NCBI RefSeq assembly: GCF_004345735.1
Contig: NZ_SLXL01000003.1
Span: 248,001-312,000 of the forward strand
Origin: Rhodovulum adriaticum
Lineage (GTDB): Bacteria > Pseudomonadota > Alphaproteobacteria > Rhodobacterales > Rhodobacteraceae
Reading direction: 5' to 3'
Length of the DNA stretch: 64,000 nucleotides
Shown here one piece after another: positions 39,911-49,750 of this stretch (positions are counted from its first letter, which is position 1; every line of letters starts with the position of its first letter). Below the pieces are notes generated by a model, which did not search any database, was not told where the DNA came from, and saw nothing but the letters and a program-made list of their open reading frames with translations. Both the position numbers and the translations under genes were made by a program.

Positions 39911-40468
39911 ATGACTGCGCGCATGCCTTCCGTCTGTGTCTTCTGCGGCTCACGCGACGGCCTGCGCCCCGCCTATGCCAACGCCGCCGAGGCCGTGGGC
40001 CGCGCCATTGCCGAGGCCGGTTGGCAACTGGTCTATGGCGCGGGCGATGTCGGGTTGATGGGCCGGGTCGCGCGTAACGCGCAGGCCGCAGGCGGGCGCA
40101 CCTTTGGCGTGATCCCGGTGCACCTGTTCGACCGCGAGGTGGGCAAGCGCGACCTGACCACCTTTATCGTGACCGAGAACATGCACGAGCGGAAGAAGGT
40201 CATGTTCATGAACTCGGACGCAATCGTGGTGTTGCCCGGCGGCGCGGGGTCGCTGGACGAATTCTTCGAGGTGCTGACCTGGCGCCAGCTGGGCCTGCAC
40301 GAAAAGCCGATCCTGCTGCTGAATACCGAAGGGTTCTGGGATCCGCTGACCGGGCTGATCGACCATTTCATTGCCGAAGGCTTTGCCGATGCCAGCCTGC
40401 GCGGGTTCGTTCAGCGCGTGCCGGACGTGCCCGCGCTGATGGCCGCCCTGCGCGCCGCCCTGTCCTGA
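39911..40468 (+). CDS. LOG-family (TIGR00730) nucleoside monophosphate phosphoribohydrolase
   Basis: 185-residue Rossmann-fold protein with the family motifs [30 protein letters not shown] and [16 protein letters not shown] (the PGGxGTxxE region, with Ser for Thr). Members hydrolyse AMP or cytokinin riboside 5'-monophosphates to the base and ribose 5-phosphate. The physiological substrate here is not known. Its 3' end overlaps the convergent rarD gene by 58 bases. Confidence 0.92.
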   Translation: MTARMPSVCVFCGSRDGLRPAYANAAEAVGRAIAEAGWQLVYGAGDVGLMGRVARNAQAAGGRTFGVIPVHLFDREVGKRDLTTFIVTENMHERKKVMFMNSDAIVVLPGGAGSLDEFFEVLTWRQLGLHEKPILLLNTEGFWDPLTGLIDHFIAEGFADASLRGFVQRVPDVPALMAALRAALS

Positions 40469-41349
40469 CGCAGCGACTCGGCCGAATACAGCGCCAGCGC
40501 GGTCCAGATCAGGCCAAAGGCCACGGCGTGCCAGCCGGTGAATGCCTCTTTGAAAACCAGCGTTGCAACAAGGAATTGCAGCGTGGGATTGATATATTGC
40601 ACCAGTCCCACGGTGGCATAGCTGACCCGTTTCGACGCATAGGAAAACAGGATCAGCGGCGTTGCCGTCAGCGGCCCCGAAAAGGCCAACAGCAGGCTGT
40701 CGCCCAGGTCGTGACCGAAGATGCCCAGGTTGCGTCCGGTCAGCCCCGGCCAGCCCTGGCTGTGCACGCCCCATAGCCAGATCAGCGCCAAGGGCGCCAG
40801 CAGCAACACCTCGCAGGTCACAGAGACCACAGGCCCGGCGGGCACACTCCGTTTCACCAGCCCGTAAGTGCCGAAAGTGAACGCCAGAAACAACGAGGCC
40901 CAAGGCGCCACGCCCAGCCCCCAGGTCAACCCCGCCACCGCCGCGCAGGCCAGCGCCACGGCGAGCCATTTCAGCGTCGAATGACGCTCCCCCAGAAAGA
41001 CGAAGCCCAAGGCCACCGCCACCAGCGGGAAGATGTAATAGCCAAGCGAGGCCTGCACCGCGTGCCCGACCTGCACCGAATAGATGAACACGAACCAGTT
41101 GCTGGAGATTGCCAGCGCCGCAACGAACACCACCGCCAGGGCGCGGGGGCGGGCCAGCAGGCGGCCCAACTCGATCAGCCGCCCCTGCGCGGCCAGCACC
41201 AGCCCGAAAAAGACCAGCGACCACAACGTGCGGTGGCTAAGCACCTCTAGCGGCGGCACATGGGCCACCAGCTTGTAATACATCGCCGACAGGCCCCAGA
41301 TCACGCAGGCCGCGGCCATGGCCAGGATGCCCTTTTGCGCGTCGCTCAT
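40411..41349 (-). CDS. rarD: RarD-type EamA transporter
   Basis: 312-residue drug/metabolite transporter with about ten helices. It has the RarD hallmarks MAAACVIWGLSAMYYK and VLSHRTLWSLVFFG at the N-terminus, ISSNWFVFIYSVQVGHAVQASLGY in the middle and VGLVQYINPTLQFL near the end. The substrate is unknown. The ATG overlaps the preceding aminotransferase stop by four bases. The C-terminal tail ([17 protein letters not shown]) overlaps the convergent LOG gene. Confidence 0.93.
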   Translation of the reverse strand: MSDAQKGILAMAAACVIWGLSAMYYKLVAHVPPLEVLSHRTLWSLVFFGLVLAAQGRLIELGRLLARPRALAVVFVAALAISSNWFVFIYSVQVGHAVQASLGYYIFPLVAVALGFVFLGERHSTLKWLAVALACAAVAGLTWGLGVAPWASLFLAFTFGTYGLVKRSVPAGPVVSVTCEVLLLAPLALIWLWGVHSQGWPGLTGRNLGIFGHDLGDSLLLAFSGPLTATPLILFSYASKRVSYATVGLVQYINPTLQFLVATLVFKEAFTGWHAVAFGLIWTALALYSAESLRQDRAARRAAISAGTSGTR

Positions 41350-42491
41350 CGCGCGCGCGCCGCCATGAACCGGGTCAGCCGGTCCAGTCCTTCCTCGATA
41401 TCCTCGGTGGCGCGGGCATAGGAAAACCGCAGCGTGCCCGCCCCGCGCGCGGGGTCGAAATCCAGCCCGGGCGTGACCGCGACCCCGGCCTTTTCCAGGA
41501 TTTCGGCGGCGAATGCGCGGCTGTCGTCGGTCAACTCGGACACATCCGCGTAGACGTAGAACGCCCCGTCGGGCGGCGCGATCTTGCTGAACCCGGCCTT
41601 GGGCAGCCCCTCCATCATCAGGGCGCGGTTGCGGCGGTAGACGGCCATGTTGGCCTCCAGCTCGTCGGTGGCATCCAGCGCGGCCAGCGCCACGACCTGG
41701 CTGGCATGGGGGGCGCAGATAAACAGGTTCTGCACCAGCCGTTCCACCCGGCGGATATGATCCTCTGGCACGACCATCCAGCCCACGCGCCAGCCAGTCA
41801 TCGAGAAATACTTGGAGAACGAGTTGATGACATAGGTGTCGTCGGTGATCTCCAGCGCGGTGACGGCTTTGCGCTCATACTCCACGCCGTGGTAGATCTC
41901 GTCCGAGATGAAGGCCGCCCCCTGCCCCTGCGCCGCCCCGATCAACGCGGCCAGCGCGTCACGGTCCAGCATCGTGCCCGAGGGGTTGGCGGGCGAGGCG
42001 ACCAACAGCCCGTCTAGGTCGGGGGGCAGATCCGCCGGAACAGGCTGCAACCGGTTCTCTACCGTGGTTTCGATCTTGACCGGCTCTAGGTCCAAAGCGG
42101 TTAGAATGGCCTTGTAGGAGGGATAGCCGGGCATGCCGATCCCCACCCGCGCGCCCGCATCGAACAGCGAGGTAAAGGCCAGGGTGAAACCGCCAGACGA
42201 ACCCGGCGTAATCACGATCCGGTCGGGGTTCAGATCCACCCCGTACCAGTCGGCGTAAAGCTGCGCGATCCGCGCGCGCAGTTCCGGCAGGCCCAGCCCC
42301 ACGGTATACCCCAGCGGCCCCGTTTCCATGGCACGGGCCAGCGCGGCGCGGGCGGCTGCGGGGGCGGGCGTGCCGGGCTGGCCCACCTCCATGTGGATTA
42401 TGCGGCGGCCCTCGGCCTCGGCCCGTGCGGCAGCGGCCATCACGTCCATCACAATGAAGGGATCGACCTCACCCCGGCTTGAAACCTTCAT
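41346..42491 (-). CDS. PLP-dependent class I/II aminotransferase
   Basis: 381 residues of the aspartate aminotransferase fold. The cofactor Lys is in VINSFSKYFSMTGWRVGWM; other conserved points are SPANPSGTML, SDEIYHGVEY and the C-terminal Arg in LRFSYARATE. The amino acid substrate cannot be assigned. AAGGAGG lies before the ATG. It overlaps rarD downstream by ATGA, so the pair is an operon; the transporter might move a related metabolite, which is inference. Only 24 bases separate it from the divergent M48 gene. Confidence 0.92.
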   Translation of the reverse strand: MKVSSRGEVDPFIVMDVMAAAARAEAEGRRIIHMEVGQPGTPAPAAARAALARAMETGPLGYTVGLGLPELRARIAQLYADWYGVDLNPDRIVITPGSSGGFTLAFTSLFDAGARVGIGMPGYPSYKAILTALDLEPVKIETTVENRLQPVPADLPPDLDGLLVASPANPSGTMLDRDALAALIGAAQGQGAAFISDEIYHGVEYERKAVTALEITDDTYVINSFSKYFSMTGWRVGWMVVPEDHIRRVERLVQNLFICAPHASQVVALAALDATDELEANMAVYRRNRALMMEGLPKAGFSKIAPPDGAFYVYADVSELTDDSRAFAAEILEKAGVAVTPGLDFDPARGAGTLRFSYARATEDIEEGLDRLTRFMAARAR

Positions 42492-42515
42492 GCCCGCCTC
42501 CTTACGCTGCGCGTT

Positions 42516-43925
42516 ATGAACGCTTTGTTTCAGCGCTGCGGTGCAAGGTCAATCATCCCCGCCTGCAACCCTGCCCCGCACCGCGGACAGGCAGCGGCCC
42601 TGCGGCTGGCGGCGCTGGCGGTGCTGCTGGTTGTCCTGTGGGCGATCCCGGGCCGGGCGCTGACGCTGTCCCTGATCCGCGACGCAGAGATCGAGCATGC
42701 CCTGCGCGAATTGACCCGCCCCATCGCCAACGCAGCGGGGGTCAGTTCCGGCGCACTGGATGTCTACATCATCAACGACAGTTCGATGAACGCCTTTGTC
42801 CTGGATGGGCAGACGGTGATGATCCATTCCGGGCTGATCCTGCGGCTGGACCGGGCAGAGCACCTGCAGGCGGTCATCGCCCATGAACTGGCCCATATCA
42901 CGGGCGGGCACCTGACCCGGCGCATGGCCAATCTGCGCGGCGCGCGCGGTGTGGCGGCGATGGGCCTGTTGCTGTCGACGGCGGTGGCCGCAGGGGGCAA
43001 CGGCCAGGCCGCGGCGGGGTTGGCGATCGGTACGCAATCCTCGGCCCAGCGGGTGTTCTTCGGCCATACCCGCGCCGAGGAAGCCTCGGCCGATCAGGCG
43101 GGCATCCGCTACATGGCGCGGGCCGGCATCGACCCGCACGCCATGGTCGAGGTTCTGGACCTGTTTCGCGGGCAAGAGGCGCTGAATGTCGGGCGGCAGG
43201 ATCCTTACGTGCGCACCCACCCCCTGACCAGCGAACGGCTGCGCGCCATGCGCGGCTATGCTGCCGCCTATGCCGATCGGGCCCGGGACGATCCGCAGGC
43301 CGATTACTGGTTCGCCCGTGCGCGCGGCAAGCTGGGCGCCTTCCTGCAGAACCCGCGCTATACCCTGCGCCGGGTTGACGCGCGCGACGATTCCTCCGTC
43401 GCGCTGATGCAGCGCGCTGTCGCCTATCACCGGATGCCCGACACAGAACAGGCCCTGGCCCATATGCGCGCGCTGGAGGCCAAGCGCCCCAACGATCCCT
43501 ATGTGCAAGAGCTGAAGGGGCAGATCCTGCTGGAATCACGCCGCTTCGGGGCGGCGGTGCAGGCCTATGCGCGGGCCGTGTCGCTGGCCCCGAAGGAACC
43601 GCTGATCCTGGCCGGGCATGGCCGCGCGCTGCTGGCGGTGAATACCGCATCCTCCAACCGCCAGGCGCTGGCCGCGCTGGAACGGGCGCGCAGCCGCGAT
43701 CCCTATGACCCGCGTATGCTGCGCGACCTGGCGGTTGCCTATGCACGCGCCGACAACAAGGGCATGGCCTCGGTTGCCACGGCGGAACGCTATGCGATCA
43801 CCGGCCAGATGGACACGGCCGCCATCCATGCCCAACGGGCGATGGGGCTGGTCCCGCGCGGCGCGCCGGGCTGGTTGCGGGCGCAGGACGTGCTGTCCGC
43901 CGCCGAGAAGGCCAAGCGCCGATGA
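42516..43925 (+). CDS. M48-family periplasmic metalloprotease, BepA-like
   Basis: 469 residues: a hydrophobic export segment (about 29-46), then an M48 zinc protease domain with HELAH at 123-127 (IAHELAHITGGH) and the third ligand region EEASADQAG. C-terminal TPR repeats follow (LGAFLQNPRYTLRRVD to the end). BepA-type proteases check outer membrane protein assembly. No Shine-Dalgarno is visible before the ATG, so the mRNA could be leaderless. Its stop overlaps the start of the next gene (ATGA). Confidence 0.9.
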   Translation: MNALFQRCGARSIIPACNPAPHRGQAAALRLAALAVLLVVLWAIPGRALTLSLIRDAEIEHALRELTRPIANAAGVSSGALDVYIINDSSMNAFVLDGQTVMIHSGLILRLDRAEHLQAVIAHELAHITGGHLTRRMANLRGARGVAAMGLLLSTAVAAGGNGQAAAGLAIGTQSSAQRVFFGHTRAEEASADQAGIRYMARAGIDPHAMVEVLDLFRGQEALNVGRQDPYVRTHPLTSERLRAMRGYAAAYADRARDDPQADYWFARARGKLGAFLQNPRYTLRRVDARDDSSVALMQRAVAYHRMPDTEQALAHMRALEAKRPNDPYVQELKGQILLESRRFGAAVQAYARAVSLAPKEPLILAGHGRALLAVNTASSNRQALAALERARSRDPYDPRMLRDLAVAYARADNKGMASVATAERYAITGQMDTAAIHAQRAMGLVPRGAPGWLRAQDVLSAAEKAKRR

Positions 43926-44662
43926 ACGCCGCCGCGCGTCCCGCCCTGGCGCTGATCCTGGCTGCCTCCCCTGCCCCCGCACTGGACCTGAGCGAGGCCG
44001 AGCGCACGGCCCTTGGGGCCGAGTTGCGGGCCTATCTGCTGGAGCATCCAGAGATCATCACCCAAGCATTGCAGGGGGCCGAGGCCAAACGCCAGGCCGC
44101 GCATGCCGCCGACGACATCGCCCTGTTGCAGGCGCATGCCACGGCCCTGTTCCATGCAGGCGGCGACTGGACCGGCGGCGCGGAAAACGGGGATCTGACG
44201 CTGGTCAGTTTCGTGGACTACCGCGATCCGGCCAGCGCGCGCGCCTGGGCCGCCGCGCGGGACCTGGTGGCACAGGACCCCGCCCTGCGATGGGTCGTGA
44301 AAGAGGCCCCCACCCCCGATGCCCCGGACGCGACGCGCGCCGCCCGCTTTGCCCAGGCGGTGTTGCGGATGGCCGGCCCCCGGGCCCATGCGCAGGCCCA
44401 AGCGGCCCTGTTCGCCGCCCCCGACGCGGCGCCGGAAACCCTGGCGGGGATTGCCGCGGAGTTGGGGCTGGACGCCGCCCCCCTTGCCCGCCGCATGTCG
44501 GACCCGGCCATTACCGCCAAGCTGGACCAAACGCGCCGCCTGATGCAGGCGCTGGACCTGCAGGCCGCCCCCGCGCAGGTGCTGGACCGCGCCATGGTGC
44601 GCGGGGAGGTGCCCGCCGTGGCCCTGGCCCGCATCGTCGCGGCCCTGCGCCGCAAGAAGTGA
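43922..44662 (+). CDS. DsbA-like protein lacking the CXXC active site
   Basis: 246-residue exported protein (signal peptide to about residue 20, ASPAPA). It aligns along its length with the DsbA protein encoded next: LDLSEAERTALGAELRAYLLEHPE compares with LDLTDMTEDERSAFRAEVRAYLLDNPE. At the active site, VDYRDPAS replaces VDYRCSYC, so both Cys are gone (Asp102, Ser105). The cis-Pro loop is kept (AAPAQVL). It is probably a duplicated, redox-inactive relative that may bind clients or partners. It is coupled to the M48 protease by ATGA overlap. Confidence 0.85.
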   Translation: MNAAARPALALILAASPAPALDLSEAERTALGAELRAYLLEHPEIITQALQGAEAKRQAAHAADDIALLQAHATALFHAGGDWTGGAENGDLTLVSFVDYRDPASARAWAAARDLVAQDPALRWVVKEAPTPDAPDATRAARFAQAVLRMAGPRAHAQAQAALFAAPDAAPETLAGIAAELGLDAAPLARRMSDPAITAKLDQTRRLMQALDLQAAPAQVLDRAMVRGEVPAVALARIVAALRRKK

Positions 44663-44753
44663 CCGCCCCCGGCGCCGATTGCCCATTGGCCCCGGCGCGC
44701 GGATATGCTGGAAAGACCCCGAAAGATCGCGCCACCCAAGACGGAGAGACCCG

Positions 44754-45500
44754 ATGATCCGCCCCCTTGCCGCCGCGCTGACGGCGCTGGCCCTTGCCGC
44801 GCCCGCCCAGGCCCTTGACCTGACCGACATGACCGAGGACGAGCGCAGCGCGTTCCGCGCCGAGGTCCGCGCCTATCTGCTGGACAATCCCGAAGTGCTG
44901 ATGGAGGCCATCGGCGTCCTGGAAGAGCGCCAGGCCGAGGCCCAGGCACAGAACGACGTGGCGCTGGTTCAGGTGAATTCCGACGCCCTGTTCCGGGATC
45001 CCGCCTCGTGGGTGGGGGGCAACCCCGAGGGCGACGTGACCCTGGTCGAATTCGTCGATTACCGCTGTTCCTATTGCCGCAAGGCGCATGAGGATGTCGC
45101 GCAACTGGTCGAGTCCGACGGCAACATCCGCTTTATCGTCAAGGAGTTTCCCATCCTGGGCGAACAGTCGGTCATCTCTTCGCAATTCGCGGTGGCCACG
45201 CTGCAGGTCGCCGGGCCAGAGGCCTACAAGCAGGTGCATGACGCGCTGATCACCTTCCGTGGCACGGTCACGCCCGAGAACCTGCAACGCCTGGCCGAAA
45301 GCTTCGATCTGGATGCGGATGCCATCCTGGCGCAGATGGATGCGCCCGAGGTCAAGCAGGTCATCACTGAAAACCGCGCCTTGGCCCAACGGATGCAGAT
45401 CAGCGGCACCCCGACCTTCGTGCTGGAGGACCAGATGCTGCGCGGCTACGTCCCACTGGAGGGGATGCGCCAGATCGTGGCCCAGGTGCGCGCCGACTGA
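44754..45500 (+). CDS. DsbA-family thiol:disulfide oxidoreductase
   Basis: 248-residue periplasmic protein with a signal peptide (residues 1-20, APAQA). The active site is CSYC at Cys105-Cys108 (EFVDYRCSYCRKAHED), and the cis-Pro loop SGTPTFVL is intact. Between them is a helical insertion as in DsbA/BdbD relatives. It probably forms or isomerises disulfides in exported proteins. The ATG at 44754 follows GGAG by seven bases. It lies 91 bases after its Cys-less paralogue. Confidence 0.93.
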   Translation: MIRPLAAALTALALAAPAQALDLTDMTEDERSAFRAEVRAYLLDNPEVLMEAIGVLEERQAEAQAQNDVALVQVNSDALFRDPASWVGGNPEGDVTLVEFVDYRCSYCRKAHEDVAQLVESDGNIRFIVKEFPILGEQSVISSQFAVATLQVAGPEAYKQVHDALITFRGTVTPENLQRLAESFDLDADAILAQMDAPEVKQVITENRALAQRMQISGTPTFVLEDQMLRGYVPLEGMRQIVAQVRAD

Positions 45501-45541
45501 TCCGCGCGCACGCCTGAATTTTCGGTAAAGTCAGTAAAAAC

Positions 45542-45573
45542 CGCGCCCCGCCAGTCCCGGCCGGGGCGCGTTT
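45542..45573. terminator. Bidirectional intrinsic terminator between dsbA and ispG
   Basis: Stem CGCGCCCCG (45542-45550) with CGGGGCGCG (45562-45570), 11-base loop. On the plus strand it is followed by TTTCTT; on the minus strand it is followed by GGTTTTT. It serves the convergent dsbA-like and ispG genes. Confidence 0.82.
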
Positions 45574-45574
45574 C

Positions 45575-46708
45575 TTATTCGGCGGCCTGCGCTTCGGCGG
45601 CGCGGGCCGCTTCCAGTTCGGCGGCTCTCTTTTCAACCTGTTCGACGATATGGTCGATCATCTCTTCGTTCGAGATGCGGTGATCCTGCTTGCCCGCCAG
45701 GTAGACCATGCCGTTGCCATTGCCCCCGCCGGTAAAGCCGACATCGGTCATCAGCGCCTCGCCGGGGCCGTTGACCACGCAGCCGATGATCGACAGGCTC
45801 ATCGGGGTGGTGATATGGGCCAGCCGGTTTTCCAGTGCGGCCACCGTCTTGATCACGTCAAAGCCCTGACGCGCGCAGGACGGGCAGGAAATGATGTTCA
45901 CACCCCGGTGGCGCAGGCCCAGCGATTTCAGGATCTCGAAGCCGACCTTGACCTCCTCGACCGGGTCGGCCGACAGCGACACGCGGATCGTGTCGCCGAT
46001 CCCCGACCACAGCAGGTTGCCCAGACCGACCGCCGACTTGATCGTGCCGGACACGAAGCCGCCCGCCTCGGTGATGCCCAGATGCAGGGGGGCGTCGGTG
46101 ATCTCGGCGATGCCGCGATAGGCCGCGTCGGCCAGGAACACGTCGGACGCCTTTACGCTGATCTTGAATTCGTGGAAATCGTTATCTTCCAGGATGCGGA
46201 TATGTTCCTGGGCGCTTTCCACCATCGCCTCGGGGCAGGGCTCGCCGTATTTGTCCAGCAGATGCTTTTCCAGGCTGCCGGCATTCACCCCGATCCGCAT
46301 GGAACAGCCATGGTCGCGCGCGGCCTTGATGACCTCGCGCACCCGCTTTTCGTCGCCGATATTGCCCGGGTTGATCCGCAGGCAGGCCGCACCCGCCTCG
46401 GCGGCCTCGATCCCGCGTTTGTAGTGGAAATGGATATCGGCGATGATCGGCACCGGGCTTTCGGCGACGATCTCTTTCAGCGCGCGCGAGCTGTCCTCGT
46501 CGGGGACAGAGATGCGCACGATATCGGCGCCGGCCTCTGCGGCGCGCTGGACCTGGCCGATCGTGCCCTTGATGTCGGTGGTGACCGTGTTGGTCATGGT
46601 CTGCACCGAGATGGGCGCATCGCCCCCCACGGCCACGGGACCGACATGGATCTGGCGGGATTTGCGGCGTTCGATATTGCGCCACGGGCGCACGTGGTTC
46701 AGCGACAT
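45575..46708 (-). CDS. ispG: 4-hydroxy-3-methylbut-2-enyl-diphosphate synthase
   Basis: [4Fe-4S] enzyme of the non-mevalonate isoprenoid pathway that reduces MEcPP to HMBPP. 377 residues; a TIM barrel N-terminal half ([34 protein letters not shown]) and a C-terminal cluster domain with Cys275, Cys278 (SCPSC), Cys310 and the fourth ligand Glu317 ([10 protein letters not shown]). It lies downstream of the RodZ-like gene on the same strand, an old linkage also present in E. coli. Confidence 0.97.
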   Translation of the reverse strand: MSLNHVRPWRNIERRKSRQIHVGPVAVGGDAPISVQTMTNTVTTDIKGTIGQVQRAAEAGADIVRISVPDEDSSRALKEIVAESPVPIIADIHFHYKRGIEAAEAGAACLRINPGNIGDEKRVREVIKAARDHGCSMRIGVNAGSLEKHLLDKYGEPCPEAMVESAQEHIRILEDNDFHEFKISVKASDVFLADAAYRGIAEITDAPLHLGITEAGGFVSGTIKSAVGLGNLLWSGIGDTIRVSLSADPVEEVKVGFEILKSLGLRHRGVNIISCPSCARQGFDVIKTVAALENRLAHITTPMSLSIIGCVVNGPGEALMTDVGFTGGGNGNGMVYLAGKQDHRISNEEMIDHIVEQVEKRAAELEAARAAEAQAAE

Positions 46709-46794
46709 GGGGGCACCTGTTCGGCGTGGTGAATTCTGCCTACTGGATAAAGGATTGGCAGCCCTTTCGCAATGTGCGCCCTGTCGCGTTCACA

Positions 46795-48000
46795 TCATTG
46801 CGCGGGCGTGCCCTCGGCCTGGGCAAGGGCGACGGCCAGATCGGGGTCCGACTGGATGTCTGCCACCTGATAGCGCTGCGCCACCGCATCGGGGGACAGT
46901 TCCACGTTCTTTGCCACGCGGCCGCTGGCATCGGCGGGCCCATAGGTCTGCCCGCCGACCGAGAAATAGACCGAGGCCGAGTTGCCCGCGCGCAGCAGCG
47001 GCGGTTCCTCGGTTTCGGGCAGGACGTAGCGTTCGCCCGCATCCAGGATCTTTTCGAACAGGACAGAACCGTTCGGCGCGCTGACCCGCACCCAGGCGGG
47101 GCGCACCGCAAGGATGGCGATCTCGGGCGTGGTGTCGGCGGCCACGACCTGAACCGGCTGGTCGCTGCTGCCTGCGGGGGCCGAGGCGACGGTTTCGGAT
47201 CGTTGCAGCGGCGTGGAAACCGGCGCCGGGGCCGCGGCCGTGCGCTGCGGCGGCAGCAAAACGCCGATCTCGCCGGGGTCGAGCGTCGCAATCGGGGCAT
47301 CGCGCGCAACCAGCACGGGGCGGTCCAGAACCTGCGGACGGTATAGCCGGTCCATCGCATCGGCCGATGGCGACGGCGCCACGGGGTCGGCGCTGTCCTC
47401 GCCAGCAAGGGGGCCGATATCGGCCATCAGACCGGGCTGCTGATCCAGCGGCGCAACCTTGACCTGCTGGATTTCCCGCAGCACCGACCAGCCGCCATAG
47501 CCCAGGCCCGCCATCAGCGCGATCAGCACCAGACTGGACCCGATGGCCCCCGGCTCGATCCGGGAGATCAACGCCTCGCCCCGCGGCACGAAAATCGCGT
47601 TGGGATCGGCCAGCGGATCGCGCCGTTCGGCCGGCACGGCCTTGGGCGCGGGGCGCGGGGCCGCGGCGGCGGCATCCATGCCGTGGACGGTGTCGAAATT
47701 CGCCTCTTCGCGGAACCGGCGGTAGGCCCATTCCGGGTCAAGACCCAGATACCGCGCATAGGACCGGACATAGCCCGCGATGAACCCGGGCGTTTCGAAC
47801 GCGGTGGGGTCGGCGTTTTCGATGGCGGCAATATAGGTGGCGCGGATTTTCAGTTCACGCTGCACATCCAGCAGCGACTTGCCCAAGGTCGCCCGTTCGC
47901 CCCGCATCACGTCACCGAGGCGAAGTTCGAACGCGTCGAACCCTTTGGGGTTGTCCTGGGATGCTTCGGCCGCTGTACGCGACCGTCTAAGCCTGATCAT
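46795..48000 (-). CDS. RodZ-like HTH membrane protein with DUF4115
   Basis: 401 residues. A cytoplasmic Xre-type helix-turn-helix domain (about 27-94; GKSLLDVQRELKIRATYIAAIEN, GFIAGYVRSYARYLGLDP) is followed by a linker, one membrane helix (about 151-175) and a long periplasmic part ending in a DUF4115-like beta domain (WVRVSAPNGSVLFEKILDAGERYVLP). RodZ links MreB filaments to the cell-wall elongation machine. I start at the ATG at 48000; one in-frame TTG lies just upstream. It is followed by ispG. Confidence 0.88.
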   Translation of the reverse strand: MIRLRRSRTAAEASQDNPKGFDAFELRLGDVMRGERATLGKSLLDVQRELKIRATYIAAIENADPTAFETPGFIAGYVRSYARYLGLDPEWAYRRFREEANFDTVHGMDAAAAAPRPAPKAVPAERRDPLADPNAIFVPRGEALISRIEPGAIGSSLVLIALMAGLGYGGWSVLREIQQVKVAPLDQQPGLMADIGPLAGEDSADPVAPSPSADAMDRLYRPQVLDRPVLVARDAPIATLDPGEIGVLLPPQRTAAAPAPVSTPLQRSETVASAPAGSSDQPVQVVAADTTPEIAILAVRPAWVRVSAPNGSVLFEKILDAGERYVLPETEEPPLLRAGNSASVYFSVGGQTYGPADASGRVAKNVELSPDAVAQRYQVADIQSDPDLAVALAQAEGTPAQ

Positions 48001-48115
48001 CAAACCGCCCCGAGCTTGTGCTATTGCCCCCTGCGGACGGCGACCCGAAGGAATCGCCGCCCCAATTGACGAGACGCTAGCACATGCGGGGGCAGCCGTG
48101 CACCCGCTCAGCGCG

Positions 48116-49339
48116 TCAGGCGGTCAGTTCGGCGCGATTCAGCGCACAGTGCGACCACAGCTCGTCCATGGCGCGGATCAGGTGATCCATCTGCTCGGGC
48201 GTGTGCACCGGCGAGGGGGTAAAGCGCAGACGCTCGGTCCCGCGGGGCACGGTGGGGAAGTTGATGGGCTGGACGTAGATGCCGTAGCCCTCCAGCAGCA
48301 TGTCCGAGATACGCTTGGTGTGCACTGGGTCGCCCACGATCAGCGGCACGATATGGCTGCCATGGTCGATGCAGGGCATGCCCAGCCCCTTGAAGCGCGC
48401 CTTCATCACCCGGGCGCGGTCCTGGTGGGTCTCGCGCAGCGCGGTGTCGGTTTTCAGGTGCCGGACCGATGCCGCGGCACCTGCGGCCACCGCCGGCGGC
48501 AGCGAGGTCGAGAAGATGAAGCCCGGCGCGTAAGAGCGTACGGCGTCACACATTTTCGCCGAGGAGGCGATGTAGCCACCGAACACGCCATAGGCCTTGG
48601 CCAGGGTGCCGTTGATAATGTCGATGCGGTGCATCAGGTTGTCCCGCTCGCACACGCCCGCGCCGCGGGGGCCGTACATGCCGACCGCGTGCACCTCGTC
48701 GATATAGGTCAGCGCGCCGAATTCGTCGGCCAGGTCGCAGATTTCCTCGATCGGGCCGAAATCGCCATCCATCGAGTAGACGGATTCAAAGGCGATGACG
48801 ATCGGGCGGCCCTTCTCGATTTTCTCAAGGATTTCGCGCAGATGCGCGACATCGTTGTGACGGAAGATGTGCTTTTCGCAGCGGCCGCGGCGGATGCCCT
48901 GGATCATCGAGGCGTGGTTCAGTTCGTCCGAGACGATCACCAGATTCGGGAACAGAATCGGCAGGGTGGACAGCGTCGCGTCATTGGCGTTGTAGGCCGA
49001 GGTAAAGATCAGGCCGGCCTCTTTCTGGTGCAGGTCGGCGATCTCGGCTTCCAGCGCCTTGTGATAGACCGTGGTGCCCGAGATGTTGCGCGTGCCGCCC
49101 GAACCGGCGCCGGCGGCCAGCATCGCGTCCTGCATGGCCTCCAGCACGACCGGGTGCTGCCCCATGCCAAGGTAGTCGTTGCCGCACCATACGGTGATGT
49201 CCTGCTGCTCGCCGTCCGGACGGCTCCACACGGCCTCGGGGAAGCTGCCCTTGCGGCGCTCGATATCGATGAAGGTGCGGTAGCGGCCTTCCTCGTGAAG
49301 CTTGCCGATGGCGGCGTCCAGTGCTGCAGTATAATCCAC
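48116..49339 (-). CDS. hemA: 5-aminolevulinate synthase
   Basis: C4-pathway enzyme: glycine plus succinyl-CoA to 5-aminolevulinate, the first step of haem synthesis (and of bacteriochlorophyll synthesis where present). 407 residues. The GTG start at 49339 has AAGGAG seven bases upstream and gives [23 protein letters not shown], matching Rhodobacter enzymes. With this start the PLP Lys is residue 248 ([14 protein letters not shown]), the same number as in R. capsulatus ALAS. Glycine-binding [11 protein letters not shown] is present. A possible FnrL site lies upstream. Confidence 0.97.
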   Translation of the reverse strand: MDYTAALDAAIGKLHEEGRYRTFIDIERRKGSFPEAVWSRPDGEQQDITVWCGNDYLGMGQHPVVLEAMQDAMLAAGAGSGGTRNISGTTVYHKALEAEIADLHQKEAGLIFTSAYNANDATLSTLPILFPNLVIVSDELNHASMIQGIRRGRCEKHIFRHNDVAHLREILEKIEKGRPIVIAFESVYSMDGDFGPIEEICDLADEFGALTYIDEVHAVGMYGPRGAGVCERDNLMHRIDIINGTLAKAYGVFGGYIASSAKMCDAVRSYAPGFIFSTSLPPAVAAGAAASVRHLKTDTALRETHQDRARVMKARFKGLGMPCIDHGSHIVPLIVGDPVHTKRISDMLLEGYGIYVQPINFPTVPRGTERLRFTPSPVHTPEQMDHLIRAMDELWSHCALNRAELTA

Positions 49340-49522
49340 CAGGTCTCTCCTTCGTTTCGGGCCTGCCGGCCGCTCTTCTCCCGGTCTACGCCCTGATGGT
49401 GGGCGGGACACGGCCGGGTCTTCCCTCTGCGCGCCGGGGCTTTATGCCCGGCTTTCGGTCCTTGGCCGCGCCTCAGTTTGGCGGATCGGCCGCATGACTC
49501 TCCTCATCTCCCGCCATCTTTC

Positions 49523-49552
49523 ATATTCGAAAAACGCGGTATGTCGAAGCAA
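49523..49552 (-). promoter_or_regulatory. Possible sigma-70-like promoter for hemA
   Basis: On the minus strand, TTGCTT (49552-49547), an 18-base spacer and GAATAT (49528-49523). The -10 box lies about 184 bases before the hemA GTG. The match is moderate and based on inspection only. Confidence 0.3.
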
Positions 49553-49736
49553 CTTGTCGCGGCGAATGCCCGTTTTCTTCGCAAATCCGTCATCTGCTTT
49601 GGCCCCTGCGTTCCGATCGGAAACACGGGTTCCGATCCGGGCGCGGGGGCATGGCTGGGCCGCAGATTGGCCGAAAACGGGCAGAGTCGCGCACTCCACA
49701 TTCCGCAGACTAAGCGCCGGACGGCAGGACAGCGCC

Positions 49737-49750
49737 TTGATTTCGGTCAA
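49737..49750. promoter_or_regulatory. FNR/FnrL-type palindrome TTGA-N6-TCAA
   Basis: TTGA TTTCGG TCAA, an exact match to the half-site pattern of FNR/FnrL boxes, 78 bases before the M20 peptidase ATG and about 400 bases before hemA. FnrL control of hemA is established in Rhodobacter sphaeroides. At this distance it could serve hemA from a distal promoter or the peptidase gene instead. Confidence 0.4.
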
